Source: Abelmoschus esculentus
Lineage: Eukaryota > Streptophyta > Magnoliopsida > Malvales > Malvaceae
DNA length: 64,000 nt
NCBI GenBank assembly: GCA_035048815.1
Contig: JAUCBN010000012.1
Location: 14,262,001 to 14,326,000 of the forward strand
Reading direction: 5' to 3'
Part shown: positions 32,966 to 43,738 of the stretch, piece after piece
Layout: each line of letters starts with the position of its first letter
Position numbering within the stretch: the first letter of the stretch is position 1
Position numbers and translations under genes: made by a program
Notes under the pieces: model-generated
What the model saw: only the letters and a program-made list of their open reading frames with translations
Told to the model about the DNA's origin: nothing
Databases searched by the model: none

Positions 32966-33084
32966 GGGGTGCAACACGAGGACTTCCCAGGAGGTCACAC
33001 ATCCTAGTACTACTCTCGCCCAAGCACGCTTAACTGCGGAGTTTTGATGGGATCCGGTGCATTGGTGCTGGTATGATCGCACCC
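32966..33084 (-). rRNA. 5S: 5S rRNA gene 117
   Basis: Copy of gene 92: cacacatcc; gttttgatg; gcattggtg. Confidence 0.97.
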
Positions 33085-33249
33085 GTCAAGGAATGCGCGC
33101 TGAACGTACTAATAGGATCAACGGCGCGCGATTATGACTTGCGAGACTCTTTTAACATAAAAGCACGAGGGGGGACGTACCGACAATCCGAACCAAAAAT
33201 TAACTAAAAACATTAAAAAAAAATAGAGGGATAAAACCGAGTCGAAAAA

Positions 33250-33368
33250 GGGGTGCAACACGAGGACTTCCCAGGAGGTCACCCATCCTAGTACTACTCT
33301 CGCCCAAGAACGCTTAATTGCGGAGTTCTGATGGGATCCGGTGCATTAGTGCTGGTATGATCGCACCC
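33250..33368 (-). rRNA. 5S: 5S rRNA gene 118
   Basis: Copy of gene 93: caagaacgcttaattg. Confidence 0.97.
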
Positions 33369-33534
33369 GTCAAGGAATGCGCGCTGAACGTACTAATAGG
33401 ATCAATGGCGCGCGATTATGACTTGCGAGACTCTTTTAACATAAAAGCACGAGGGGGGACGTACCGACAATCCGAACCAAAAATTAACTAAAAACATTAA
33501 AAAAAAAATAGAGGGATAAAACCGAGTCGAAAAA

Positions 33535-33653
33535 GGGGTGCAACACGACGACTTCCCAGGAGGTCACCCATCCTAGTACTATTCTCGCCCGAGCACGCTT
33601 AACTGCGGAGTTCTGATAGGATCCGATGCATTAGTGCTGGTATGATCGCACCC
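33535..33653 (-). rRNA. 5S: 5S rRNA gene 119
   Basis: Copy of gene 94, with TATTTG in the promoter (33678-33683). Confidence 0.97.
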
Positions 33654-33818
33654 GTCAAGAAATGCGCGCTGAACGTACAAATAGGATCAACGGCGCGCGA
33701 TTATGACTTGCGAGACTCTTTTAACATAAAAGCACGAGGGGGGACGTACCGACAATCCGAACCAAAAATTAACTAAAAACATTAAAAAAAAAATAGAGGG
33801 ATAAACCGAGTCGAAAAA

Positions 33819-33936
33819 GGGGTGCAACACGAGGACTTCCCAGGAGGTCAACATCCTAGTACTACTCTCGCCCAAGCACGCTTAACTGCGGAGTTCTGAT
33901 GGGATCCGGTGCATTAGTGCTGGTATGATTGCACCC
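33819..33936 (-). rRNA. 5S: 5S rRNA gene 120, C-box deletion
   Basis: Copy of gene 95: caacatcc, gattgcaccc, 118 nt. Spacer ataaaccg has one A fewer than copy 1. Confidence 0.95.
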
Positions 33937-34101
33937 GTCAAGGAATGCGCGCTGAACGTACTAATAGGATCAACGGCGCGCGATTATGACTTGCGAGACT
34001 CTTTTAACATAAAAGCACGAGGGGGGACGTACCGACAATCCGAACCAAAAATTAACTAAAAATATTAATAAAAAATAGAGGGATAAAACCGAGTCGAAAA
34101 A

Positions 34102-34220
34102 GGGGTGCAACACAAGGACTTCCCAAGAGGTCACCCATCCTAGTACTACTCTCGCCCAAGCACGCTTAACTGCGGAGTTCTGATGGGATCCGGTGCATTA
34201 GAGCTGGTATGATCGCACTC
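34102..34220 (-). rRNA. 5S: 5S rRNA gene 121
   Basis: Copy of gene 96: acacaagg; cccaagagg; tagagctgg; gcactc. Confidence 0.97.
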
Positions 34221-34385
34221 GTCAAGGAATGCGCGCTGAACGTACTAATAGGATCAACGGCGCGCGATTATGACTTGCAAGACTCTTTTAACATGAAAGC
34301 ACGAGGGGGGACGTACCGACAATCCGAACCAAAAATTAACTAAAAACATTAAAAAAAAATAGAGGGATAAAACCGAGTCGAAAAA

Positions 34386-34504
34386 GGGGTGCAACACGAG
34401 GACTTCCCAGGAGGTCACCCATCCTAATACTACTCTCGCACAAGCACGCTTGACTGCGAAGTTCTGATAGGATCCGGTGCATTAGTGCTGGTATGATCGC
34501 ACCC
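34386..34504 (-). rRNA. 5S: 5S rRNA gene 122
   Basis: Copy of gene 97: cctaatac; cgcacaagc; gcgaag; gataggatcc. Confidence 0.97.
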
Positions 34505-34670
34505 GTCAAGAAATGCGCGCTGAACGTACTAATAGGATCAACGGCGCGCGATTATGACTTGCGAGACTCTTTTAACATAAAAGCACGAGGGGGGACGTAC
34601 CGACAATCCGAACCAAAAATTAACTAAAAACATTAAAAAAAAAATAGAGGGATAAAACCGAGTCGAAAAA

Positions 34671-34789
34671 AGGGTGCAACACTAGGACTTCCCAGGAGGT
34701 CACCCATCCTAGTACTACTCTCGCCCAAGCACGCTTGACTGCGGAGTTCTGATGGGATCTGGTGCATTAGTGCTGGTATGATCGCACCC
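34671..34789 (-). rRNA. 5S: 5S rRNA gene 123
   Basis: Copy of gene 98: aagggtgc; acactagg; gatctggtgc. Confidence 0.97.
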
Positions 34790-34954
34790 GTCAAGAAATG
34801 CGCGCTGAACGTACTAATAGGATCAACGGCGCGCGATTATGACTTGCGAGACTCTTTTAACATAAAAGCACGAGGGGGGACGTACCGACAATCCGAACCA
34901 AAAATTAACTAAAAACATTAAAAAAAAATAGAGGGATAAAACCGAGTCGAAAAA

Positions 34955-35073
34955 GGGGTGCAACACGAGGACTTCCCAGGAGGTCACACATCCTAGTACT
35001 ACTCTCGCCCAAGCACGCTTAACTGCGGAGTTTTGATGGGATCCGGTGCATTGGTGCTGGTATGATCGCACCC
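34955..35073 (-). rRNA. 5S: 5S rRNA gene 124
   Basis: Copy of gene 99: cacacatcc; gttttgatg. Confidence 0.97.
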
Positions 35074-35238
35074 GTCAAGGAATGCGCGCTGAACGTACTA
35101 ATAGGATCAACGGCGCGCGATTATGACTTGCGAGACTCTTTTAACATAAAAGCACGAGGGGGGATGTACCGACAATCCGAACCAAAAATTAACTAAAAAC
35201 ATTAAAAAAAAATAGAGGGATAAAACCGAGTCGAAAAA

Positions 35239-35357
35239 GGGGTGCAACACGAGGACTTCCCAGGAGGTCACACATCCTAGTACTACTCTCGCCCAAGCAC
35301 GCTTAACTGCGGAGTTTTGATGGGATCCGGTGCATTGGTGCTGGTATGATCGCACCC
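35239..35357 (-). rRNA. 5S: 5S rRNA gene 125
   Basis: Copy of gene 100: cacacatcc; gttttgatg; gcattggtg. Confidence 0.97.
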
Positions 35358-35522
35358 GTCAAGGAATGCGCGCTGAACGTACTAATAGGATCAACGGCGC
35401 GCGATTATGACTTGCGAGACTCTTTTAACATAAAAGCACGAGGGGGGACGTACCGACAATCCGAACCAAAAATTAACTAAAAACATTAAAAAAAAATAGA
35501 GGGATAAAACCGAGTCGAAAAA

Positions 35523-35641
35523 GGGGTGCAACACGAGGACTTCCCAGGAGGTCACCCATCCTAGTACTACTCTCGCCCAAGCACGCTTAATTGCGGAGTT
35601 CTGATGGGATCCGGTGCATTAGTGCTGGTATGATCGCACCC
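35523..35641 (-). rRNA. 5S: 5S rRNA gene 126
   Basis: Copy of gene 101: gcttaattg. Confidence 0.97.
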
Positions 35642-35807
35642 GTCAAGGAATGCGCGCTGAACGTACTAATAGGATCAATGGCGCGCGATTATGACTTGCG
35701 AGACTCTTTTAACATAAAAGCACGAGGGGGGACGTACCGACAATCCGAACCAAAAATTAACTAAAAACATTAAAAAAAAAATAGAGGGATAAAACCGAGT
35801 CGAAAAA

Positions 35808-35926
35808 AAGGTGCAACACGAGGACTTCCCAGGAGGTCACCCATCCTAGTACTATTCTCTCCCGAGCACGCTTAACTGCGGAGTTCTGATAGGATCCGAT
35901 GCATTAGTGCTGGTATGATCGCACCC
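35808..35926 (-). rRNA. 5S: 5S rRNA gene 127
   Basis: Copy of gene 102: aaaggtgc; tattctctcccgagc; TATTTG promoter (35951-35956). Confidence 0.96.
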
Positions 35927-36091
35927 GTCAAGAAATGCGCGCTGAACGTACAAATAGGATCAACGGCGCGCGATTATGACTTGCGAGACTCTTTTAACAT
36001 AAAAGCACGAGGGGGGACGTACCGACAATCCGAACCAAAAATTAACTAAAAACATTAAAAAAAAATAGAGGGATAAAACCGAGTCGAAAAA

Positions 36092-36211
36092 GGGGTGCAA
36101 CACGAGGACTTCCCAGTAGGTCACCCATCCTAGTACTACTCTCGCCCAAGCACGCTTAACTGCGGAGTTCTAATGGGATCCGGTGCGTTAAGTGCTGGTA
36201 TGATCGCACCC
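36092..36211 (-). rRNA. 5S: 5S rRNA gene 128, one-base insertion
   Basis: Copy of gene 103, 120 nt with gtgcgttaagtgc. Confidence 0.95.
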
Positions 36212-36376
36212 GTCAAGGAATGCGCGCTGAACGTACTAATAGGATCAACGGCGCGCGATTATGACTTGCGAGACTCTTTTAACATAAAAGCACGAGGGGG
36301 GACGTACCGACAATACGAACCCAAAATTAACTAAAAACATTAAAAAAAAATAGAGGGATAAAACCGAGTCGAAAAA

Positions 36377-36495
36377 GGGGTGCAACACGAGGACTTCCTA
36401 GGAGGTCACACATCCTAGTACTACTCTCGCCCAAGCACGCTTAACTGCGGAGTTCTGATGGGATCCGGTGCAATAGTGCTGGTATGATCGCACCC
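36377..36495 (-). rRNA. 5S: 5S rRNA gene 129
   Basis: Copy of gene 104: cttcctagg; cacacatcc; gcaatagtg. Confidence 0.97.
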
Positions 36496-36661
36496 GTCAA
36501 GGAATGCGCGCTGAACGTACTAATAGGATCAACGGCGCGCGATTATGACTTGCGAGACTCTTTTAACATAAAAGCACGAGGGGGGACGTACCGACAATCC
36601 GAACCAAAAATTAACTAAAAACATTAAAAAAAAAATAGAGGGATAAAACCGAGTCGTAAAA

Positions 36662-36780
36662 GGGGTGCAACACGAGGACTTTCCAGGAGGTCACCCATAC
36701 TAGTACTACTCTCTCCCAAGCACGCTTAACTGCGGAGTTCTGATGAGATCCGGTGCATTAGTGCTGGTATGATCGCACCC
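36662..36780 (-). rRNA. 5S: 5S rRNA gene 130
   Basis: Copy of gene 105, T4 terminator. Confidence 0.97.
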
Positions 36781-36945
36781 GTCAAGGAATGCGCGCTGAA
36801 CGTACTAATAGGATCAACGGCGCGCGATTATGACTTGCGAGACTCTTTTAACATAAAAGCACGAGGGGGGACGTACCGACAATCCGAACCAAAAATTAAC
36901 TAAAAACATTAAAAAAAAATAGAGGGATAAAACCGAGTCGAAAAA

Positions 36946-37064
36946 GGAGTGCAACACGAGGACTTCCCAGGAGGTCACCCATTCTAGTACTACTCTCGCC
37001 CAAGCACGCTTCACTGCGGAGTTCTGATGGGATCCGGTGCATTAGTGCTGGTATGATCGCACCC
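36946..37064 (-). rRNA. 5S: 5S rRNA gene 131
   Basis: Copy of gene 106: ggag; cattctag; gcttcac. Confidence 0.97.
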
Positions 37065-37228
37065 GTCAAGGAATGCGCGCTGAACGTACTAATAGGATCA
37101 ACGGCGCGCGATTATGACTTGCGAGACTCTTTTAACATAAAAGCACGAGGGGGGACGTACCGACAATCCGAACCAAAAATTAACTAAAAACATTAAAAAA
37201 AATAGAGGGATAAAACCGAGTCGAAAAA

Positions 37229-37347
37229 GGGGTGCAACACGAGGACTTCCCAGGAGGTCACCCATCCGAGTACTACTCTCGCCCAAGCACGCTTCACTGC
37301 AGAGTTCTGATGGGATCCGGTGCATTAGTGCTGGTATGATCGCACCC
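37229..37347 (-). rRNA. 5S: 5S rRNA gene 132
   Basis: Copy of gene 107: catccgagtac; gcttcactgcagag. Confidence 0.97.
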
Positions 37348-37513
37348 GTCAAGGAATGCGCGCTGAACGTACTAATAGGATCAACGGCGCGCGATTATGA
37401 CTTGCGAGACTCTTTTAACATAAAAGCACGAGGGGGGACGTACCGACAATCCGAACCAAAAATTAACTAAAAACATTAAAAAAAAAATAGAGGGATAAAA
37501 CCGAGTCGTAAAA

Positions 37514-37632
37514 GGGGTGCAACACGAGGACTTTCCAGGAGGTCACCCATACTAGTACTACTCTCTCCCAAGCACGCTTAACTGCGGAGTTCTGATGAGA
37601 TCCGGTGCATTAGTGCTGGTATGATCGCACCC
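37514..37632 (-). rRNA. 5S: 5S rRNA gene 133
   Basis: Copy of gene 108, T4 terminator. Confidence 0.97.
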
Positions 37633-37797
37633 GTCAAGGAATGCGCGCTGAACGTACTAATAGGATCAACGGCGCGCGATTATGACTTGCGAGACTCTTT
37701 TAACATAAAAGCACGAGGGGGGACGTACCGACAATCCGAACCAAAAATTAACTAAAAACATTAAAAAAAAATAGAGGGATAAAACCGAGTCGAAAAA

Positions 37798-37916
37798 GGA
37801 GTGCAACACGAGGACTTCCCAGGAGGTCACCCATTCTAGTACTACTCTCGCCCAAGCACGCTTCACTGCGGAGTTCTGATGGGATCCGGTGCATTAGTGC
37901 TGGTATGATCGCACCC
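37798..37916 (-). rRNA. 5S: 5S rRNA gene 134
   Basis: Copy of gene 109 but with the normal spacer sequence downstream. Confidence 0.97.
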
Positions 37917-38080
37917 GTCAAGGAATGCGCGCTGAACGTACTAATAGGATCAACGGCGCGCGATTATGACTTGCGAGACTCTTTTAACATAAAAGCACGA
38001 GGGGGGACGTACCGACAATCCGAACCAAAAATTAACTAAAAACATTAAAAAAAATAGAGGGATAAAACCGAGTCGAAAAA

Positions 38081-38199
38081 GGGGTGCAACACGAGGACTT
38101 CCCAGGAGGTCACCCATCCGAGTACTACTCTCGCCCAAGCACGCTTCACTGCAGAGTTCTGATGGGATCCGGTGCATTAGTGCTGGTATGATCGCACCC
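38081..38199 (-). rRNA. 5S: 5S rRNA gene 135
   Basis: Copy of gene 110: catccgagtac; gcttcactgcagag. Confidence 0.97.
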
Positions 38200-38364
38200 G
38201 TCAAGGAATGCGCGCTGAACGTACTAATAGGATCAACGGCGCGCGATTATGACTTGCGAGACTCTTTTAACATAAAAGCACGAGGGGGGACGTACCGACA
38301 ATCCGAACCAAAAATTAACTAAAAACATTAAAAAAAAATAGATGGATAAAACCGAGTCGAAAAA

Positions 38365-38483
38365 GAGGTGCAACACGAGGACTTCCCAGGAGGTCACCCA
38401 TCCTAGTACTACTCTCGCCCTAGCACGCTTAACTGCGGAGTTCAGATGGGATCCGATGCATTAGTGCTGGTATGATCGCACCC
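38365..38483 (-). rRNA. 5S: 5S rRNA gene 136
   Basis: Copy of gene 111 plus ccctagcacg; TAGTAG promoter (38508-38513). Confidence 0.97.
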
Positions 38484-38647
38484 GTTAAGGAATGCGCGCT
38501 GAACCTACTACTAGGATCAACGGCGCGCGATTATGACTTGCGAGACTCTTTTAACATAAAAGCACGAGGGGGGACGTACCGTCAATCCGAACCAAAAATT
38601 AACTAAAAACATTAAAAAAAATAGAGGGATAAAACCGAGTCGAAAAA

Positions 38648-38765
38648 GGGGTGCAACACGAGGACTTCCCAGGAGGTCAACATCCTAGTACTACTCTCGC
38701 CCAAGCACGCTTAACTGCGGAGTTCTGATGGGATCCGGTGCATTAGTGCTGGTATGATTGCACCC
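38648..38765 (-). rRNA. 5S: 5S rRNA gene 137, C-box deletion
   Basis: Copy of gene 112: caacatcc; gattgcaccc. Confidence 0.95.
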
Positions 38766-38930
38766 GTCAAGGAATGCGCGCTGAACGTACTAATAGGATC
38801 AACGGCGCGCGATTATGACTTGCGAGACTCTTTTAACATAAAAGCACGAGGGGGCACGTACCGACAATCCGAACCAAAAATTAACTAAAAACATTAATAA
38901 AAAATAGAGGGATAAAACCGAGTCGAAAAA

Positions 38931-39049
38931 CGGGTGCAACACGAGGACTTCCCAGGAGGTCACCCATCCTAGTACTACTCTCGCCCAAGCACGCTTAATT
39001 GCGGAGTTCTGATGGGATCCGGTGCATTAGAGCTGGTATGATCGCACTC
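38931..39049 (-). rRNA. 5S: 5S rRNA gene 138
   Basis: Copy of gene 113: cgggtgc; gcttaattg; gcactc. Confidence 0.97.
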
Positions 39050-39213
39050 GTCAAGGAATGCGCGCTGAACGTACTAATAGGATCAACGGCGCGCGATTAT
39101 GACTTGCAAGACTCTTTTAACATGAAAGCACGAGGGGGGACGTACCGACAATCCGAACAAAAAATTAACTAAAAACATTAAAAAAAATAGAGGGATAAAA
39201 CCGAGTCGAAAAA

Positions 39214-39332
39214 GGGGTGCAACACGAGGACTTCCCAGGAGGTCACCCATCCTAGTACTACTCTCGCACAAGCACACTTAATTGCACAGTTTTGATGGGA
39301 TCCGGTGCATTAGTGCTGGTATGATCGCACCC
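39214..39332 (-). rRNA. 5S: 5S rRNA gene 139
   Basis: Copy of gene 114 with attgcacag in place of attgcgcag. Last unit of block copy 2. Confidence 0.97.
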
Positions 39333-39496
39333 GTCAAGGAATGCGCGCTGAACGTACTAATAGGATCAACGGCGCGCGATTATGACTTGCGAGACTCTTT
39401 TAACATAAAAGCACGAGGGGGGACGTACCGACAATCCGAACCAAAAATTAACTAAAAACATTAAAAAAAATAGAGGGATAAAACCGAGTCGAAAAA

Positions 39497-39615
39497 GAGG
39501 TGCAACACGAGGACTTCCCAGGAGGTCACCCATCCTAGTACTACTCTCGCCCAAGCGCGCTTAACTGCGGAGTTCTGATGGGATCCGGTGCATTAGTGCT
39601 GGTATGATCGCACCC
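39497..39615 (-). rRNA. 5S: 5S rRNA gene 140
   Basis: Differs: gagg; caagcgcgctt. Confidence 0.97.
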
Positions 39616-39780
39616 GTCAAGGAATGCGCGCTGAACGTACTAATAGGATCAACGGCGCGCGATTATGACTTGCGAGACTCTTTTAACATAAAAGCACGAG
39701 GGGGGACGTACCGACAATCCGAACCAATAATTAACTAAAAACATTAAAAAAAAATAGAGGGATAAAACCGAGTCGAAAAA

Positions 39781-39899
39781 GGGATGCAACACGAGGACTT
39801 CCCAGGAGGTCACCCATCCTAGTACTACTCTCGCCCAAGCACGCTTACCTGCGGAGTTCTGATGGGATCCGGTGCATTAGTGCTGGTATAATCGCACCC
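39781..39899 (-). rRNA. 5S: 5S rRNA gene 141
   Basis: Differs: gggatgc; gcttacctg; ggtataatcgc. Confidence 0.97.
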
Positions 39900-40064
39900 G
39901 TCAAGGAATGCGCGCTGAACGTACTAATAGGATCAACGGCGCGCGATTATGACTTGCGAGAGTCTTTTAACATAAAAGCACGAGGGGGGACGTACCGACA
40001 ATCCGAACCAAAAATTAACTAAAAACATTAAAAAAAAATAGAGGGATAAAACCGAGTCGAAAAA

Positions 40065-40183
40065 GGGGTGCAACACGACGACTTCCCAAGAGGTCACCCA
40101 TCCTAGTACTACTCTCGCCCAAGCACGCTTATCTGCGGAGTTCTGATGGGATCCGGTGCATTAGAGCTGGTATGATCGCACCC
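40065..40183 (-). rRNA. 5S: 5S rRNA gene 142
   Basis: Differs: acgacgacttcccaagagg; gcttatctg; tagagctgg. Confidence 0.97.
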
Positions 40184-40349
40184 GTCAAGGAATGCGCGCT
40201 GAACGTACTAATAGGATCAACGGCGCGCGATTATGACTTGCGAGACTCTTTTAACATAAAAGCACGAGGGGGGACGTACCGACAATCCGAACCAAAAATT
40301 AACTAAAAACATTAAAAAAAAAATAGAGGGATAAAACCGAGTCGAAAAA

Positions 40350-40468
40350 GGGGTGCAACACGAGGACTTCCCAGGAGGTCACCCATCCTAGTACTACTCT
40401 CGCCCAAGCGCGCTTAACTACGAAGTTCTGATGGGATCCGATGCATTAGTGCTGGTATGATCGCACCC
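40350..40468 (-). rRNA. 5S: 5S rRNA gene 143
   Basis: Differs: gcgcgcttaactacgaag; gatccgatgc. Confidence 0.97.
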
Positions 40469-40631
40469 GTTAAGGAATGCGCGCTGAACGTACTAATAGG
40501 ATCAACGGCGCGCGATTATGACTTGCGAGACTCTTTTAACATAAAAGCACGAGGGGGGACGTACCGACAATCCGAACCAAAAATTAACTAAAAACATTAA
40601 AAAAAATAGAGGGATAAACCGAGTCGAAAAA

Positions 40632-40749
40632 GGGGTGCAACACGAGGACTTCCCAGGAGGTCAACATCCTAGTACTACTCTCGCCCAAGCACGCTTAACT
40701 GCGGAGTTCTGATGGGATCCGGTGCATTAGTGCTGGTATGATCGCACCC
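40632..40749 (-). rRNA. 5S: 5S rRNA gene 144, C-box deletion
   Basis: 118 nt; caacatcc is the only change seen. Confidence 0.95.
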
Positions 40750-40914
40750 GTTAAGGAATGCGCGCTGAACGTACTAATAGGATCAACGGCGCGCGATTAT
40801 GACTTGCGAGACTCTTTTAACATAAAAGCACGAGGGGGGACGTACCGACAATCCGAACCAAAAATTAACTAAAAACATTAAAAAAAAATAGAGGGATAAA
40901 ACCGAGTCGAAAAA

Positions 40915-41032
40915 GGGGTGCAACACGAGGACTTCCCAGGAGGTCAACATCCTAGTACTACTCTCGCCCAAGCACGCTTAACTGCGGAGTTCTGATGGGA
41001 TCCGGTGCATTAGTGCTGGTATGATCGCACCC
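40915..41032 (-). rRNA. 5S: 5S rRNA gene 145, C-box deletion
   Basis: 118 nt; caacatcc only. Confidence 0.95.
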
Positions 41033-41197
41033 GTTAAGGAATGCGCGCTGAACGTACTAATAGGATCAACGGCGCGCGATTATGACTTGCGAGACTCTTT
41101 TAACATAAAAGCATGAGGGGGGACGTACCGACAATCCGAACCAAAAATTAACTAAAAACATTAAAAAGAAATAGAGGGATAAAACCGAGTCGAAAAA

Positions 41198-41315
41198 GGG
41201 GTGCAACACGAGGACTTCCCAGGAGGTCAACATCCTAGTACTACTCTCGCCCAAGCACGCTTAACTGCGGAGTTCTGATGGGATCCGGTGCATTAGTGCT
41301 GGTATGATCGCACCC
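41198..41315 (-). rRNA. 5S: 5S rRNA gene 146, C-box deletion
   Basis: 118 nt; caacatcc only; spacer poly-A interrupted (aaaaagaaa). Confidence 0.95.
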
Positions 41316-41479
41316 GTTAAGGAATGCGCGCTGAACGTACTAATAGGATCAACGGCGCGCGATTATGACTTGCGAGACTCTTTTAACATAAAAGCACGAG
41401 GGGGGACGTACCGACAATCCGAACCAAAAATTAACTAAAAACATTAAAAAAAATAGAGGGATAAAACCGAGTCGAAAAA

Positions 41480-41597
41480 GAGGTGCAACACGAGGACTTC
41501 CCAGGAGGTCAACATCCTAGTACTACTCTCGCCCAAGCACGCTTAACTGCGGAGTTCTGATGGGATCCGGTGCATTAGTGCTGGTATGATCGCACCC
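41480..41597 (-). rRNA. 5S: 5S rRNA gene 147, C-box deletion
   Basis: 118 nt; caacatcc and gagg end. Confidence 0.95.
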
Positions 41598-41762
41598 GTT
41601 AAGGAATACGCGCTGAACGTACTAATAGGATCAACGGCGCGCGATTATGACTTGCGAGACTCTTTTAACATAAAAGTACGAGGGGGGACGTACCGACAAT
41701 CCGAACCAAAAATTAACTAAAAACATTAAAAAAAAATAGAGGGATAAAACCGAGTCGAAAAA

Positions 41763-41880
41763 GGGGTGCAACACGAGGACTTCCCAGGAGGTCAACATCC
41801 TAGTACTACTCTCGCCCAAGCACGCTTAACTGCGGAGTTCTGATGGGATCCGGTGCATTAGTGCTGGTATGATCGCACCC
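41763..41880 (-). rRNA. 5S: 5S rRNA gene 148, C-box deletion
   Basis: 118 nt; caacatcc only; spacer agtacgagg. Confidence 0.95.
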
Positions 41881-42044
41881 GTTAAGGAATGCGCGCTGAA
41901 CGTACTAATAGGATCAACGGCGCGCGATTATGACTTGCGAGACACTTTTAACATAAAAGCACGAGGGGGGACGTACCGACAATCCGAACCAAAAATTAAC
42001 TAAAAACATTAAAAAAAATAGAGGGATAAAACCGAGTCGAAAAA

Positions 42045-42163
42045 GAGGTGCAACACGAGGACTTCCCAGGAGGTCACCCATCCTAGTACTACTCTCGCCC
42101 AAGCGCGCTTAACTACGGAGTTCTGATGGGATCCGATGCTTTAGTGCTGGTATGATCGCACCC
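42045..42163 (-). rRNA. 5S: 5S rRNA gene 149
   Basis: Differs: gagg; caagcgcgctt; actacgg; gatccgatgctttag. Confidence 0.97.
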
Positions 42164-42327
42164 GTTAAGGAATGCGCGCTGAACGTACTAATAGGATCAA
42201 CGGCGCGCGATTATGACTTGCGAGACTCTTTTAACATAAAAGCACGAGGGGGGACGTACCGACAATCCGAACCAAAAATTAACTAAAAACATTAAAAAAA
42301 ATAGAGGGATAAAACCGAGTCGAAAAA

Positions 42328-42446
42328 GAGGTGCAACACGAGGACTTCCCAGGAGGTCACCCATCCTAGTGCCACTCTCGCCCAAGCGCGCTTAACTACG
42401 GAGTTCCAATGGGATCCGATGCATTAGTGCTGGTATGATCGCACCC
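42328..42446 (-). rRNA. 5S: 5S rRNA gene 150
   Basis: Differs: gagg; agtgccactc; caagcgcgctt; actacgg; ttccaatggg; gatccgatgc. Confidence 0.97.
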
Positions 42447-42608
42447 GTTAAGGAATGCGCGCTGAACGTACTAATAGGATCAACGGCGCGCGATTATGAC
42501 TTGCGAGACTCTTTTAACATAAAAGCACGAGGGGGACGTACCGACAATCCGAACCAAAAATTAACTAAAAACATTAAAAAAAATAGAGGGATAAACCGAG
42601 TCGAAAAA

Positions 42609-42726
42609 GGGGTGCAACACGAGGACTTCCCAGGAGGTCAACATCCTAGTACTACTCTCGCCCAAGCACGCTTAACTGCGGAGTTCTGATGGGATCCGGT
42701 GCATTAGTGCTGGTATGATCGCACCC
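42609..42726 (-). rRNA. 5S: 5S rRNA gene 151, C-box deletion
   Basis: 118 nt; caacatcc; spacer ataaaccg. Confidence 0.95.
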
Positions 42727-42891
42727 GTTAAGGAATGCGCGCTGAACGTACTAATAGGATCAACGGCGCGCGATTATGACTTGCGAGACTCTTTTAACAT
42801 AAAAGCACGAGGGGGGACGTACCGATAATCCGAACCAAAAATTAACTAAAAACTTTAAAAAAAAATAGAGGGATAAAACCGAGTCGAAAAA

Positions 42892-43009
42892 GGGGTGCAA
42901 CACGAGGACTTCCCAGGAGGTCAACATCCTAGTACTACTCTCGCCCAAGCACGCTTAACTGCGGAGTTCTGATGGGATCCGGTGCATTAGTGCTGGTATG
43001 ATCGCACCC
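42892..43009 (-). rRNA. 5S: 5S rRNA gene 152, C-box deletion
   Basis: 118 nt; caacatcc. TATA-like element altered to AATTAG (43034-43039). Confidence 0.95.
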
Positions 43010-43174
43010 GTTAAGGAATGCGCGCTGAACGTACTAATTGGATCAACGGCGCGCGATTATGACTTGCGAGACTCTTTTAACATAAAAGCACGAGGGGGGA
43101 CGTACCGACAATCCGAACCAAAAATTAACTAAAAACATTAAAAAAAAATAGAGGGATAAAACCGAGTCGAAAAA

Positions 43175-43292
43175 GGGGTGCAACACGAGGACTTCCCAGG
43201 AGGTCAACATCCTAGTACTACTCTCGCCCAAGCACGCTTAACTGCGGAGTTCTGATGGGATCCGGTGCATTAGTGCTGGTATGATCGCACCC
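43175..43292 (-). rRNA. 5S: 5S rRNA gene 153, C-box deletion
   Basis: 118 nt; caacatcc only. Confidence 0.95.
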
Positions 43293-43456
43293 GTTAAGGA
43301 ATGCGCGCTGAACGTACTAATAGGATCAACGGCGCGCGATTATGACTTGCGAGACTCTTTTAACATAAAAGCACGAGGGGGGACGTACCGACAATCCAAA
43401 CCAAAAATTAACTAAAAACATTAAAAAAAATAGAGGGATAAAACCGAGTCGAAAAA

Positions 43457-43575
43457 GAGGTGCAACACGAGGACTTCCCAGGAGGTCACCCATCCTAGTA
43501 CTACTCTCGCCCAAGCGCGCTTAACTACGGAGTTCTGATGGGATCCGATGCATTAGTGCTAGCATGATCGCACCC
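43457..43575 (-). rRNA. 5S: 5S rRNA gene 154
   Basis: Differs: gagg; caagcgcgctt; actacgg; gatccgatgc; gctagcatg. Confidence 0.97.
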
Positions 43576-43738
43576 GTTAAGGAATGCGCGCTGAACGTAC
43601 TAATAGGATCAACGGCGCGCGATTATGACTTGCGAGACTCTTTTAACATAAAAGCACGAGGGGGGACGTACCGACAATCCGAACCAAAAATTAACTAAAA
43701 ACATTAAAAAAAATAGAGGGATAAACCGAGTCGAAAAA

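Larger units (their letters stand above)
32232..39332 (-). repeat. 25-unit block, copy 2 (genes 115-139)
   Basis: Direct tandem copy of the preceding block at an offset of 7098-7101 bp. Only a few differences were noticed: gcgtgcg at 25458 versus gcgcgcg here, aaaataatt at 30645 versus normal spacer here, one A fewer in ataaaccg near 33802, ccctagcacg near 38409, and gcacag near 39284. The duplication is recent relative to the general diversity of units. Confidence 0.9.
40632..41880 (-). repeat. Run of five C-box-deletion units, genes 144-148
   Basis: Five consecutive units carry the caacatcc deletion and are otherwise close to consensus, differing mainly by gagg in gene 147 and by spacer marks such as gcatgagg near 41113 and agtacgagg near 41676. 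This is the longest uninterrupted run of the deletion type in the window. Confidence 0.85.
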
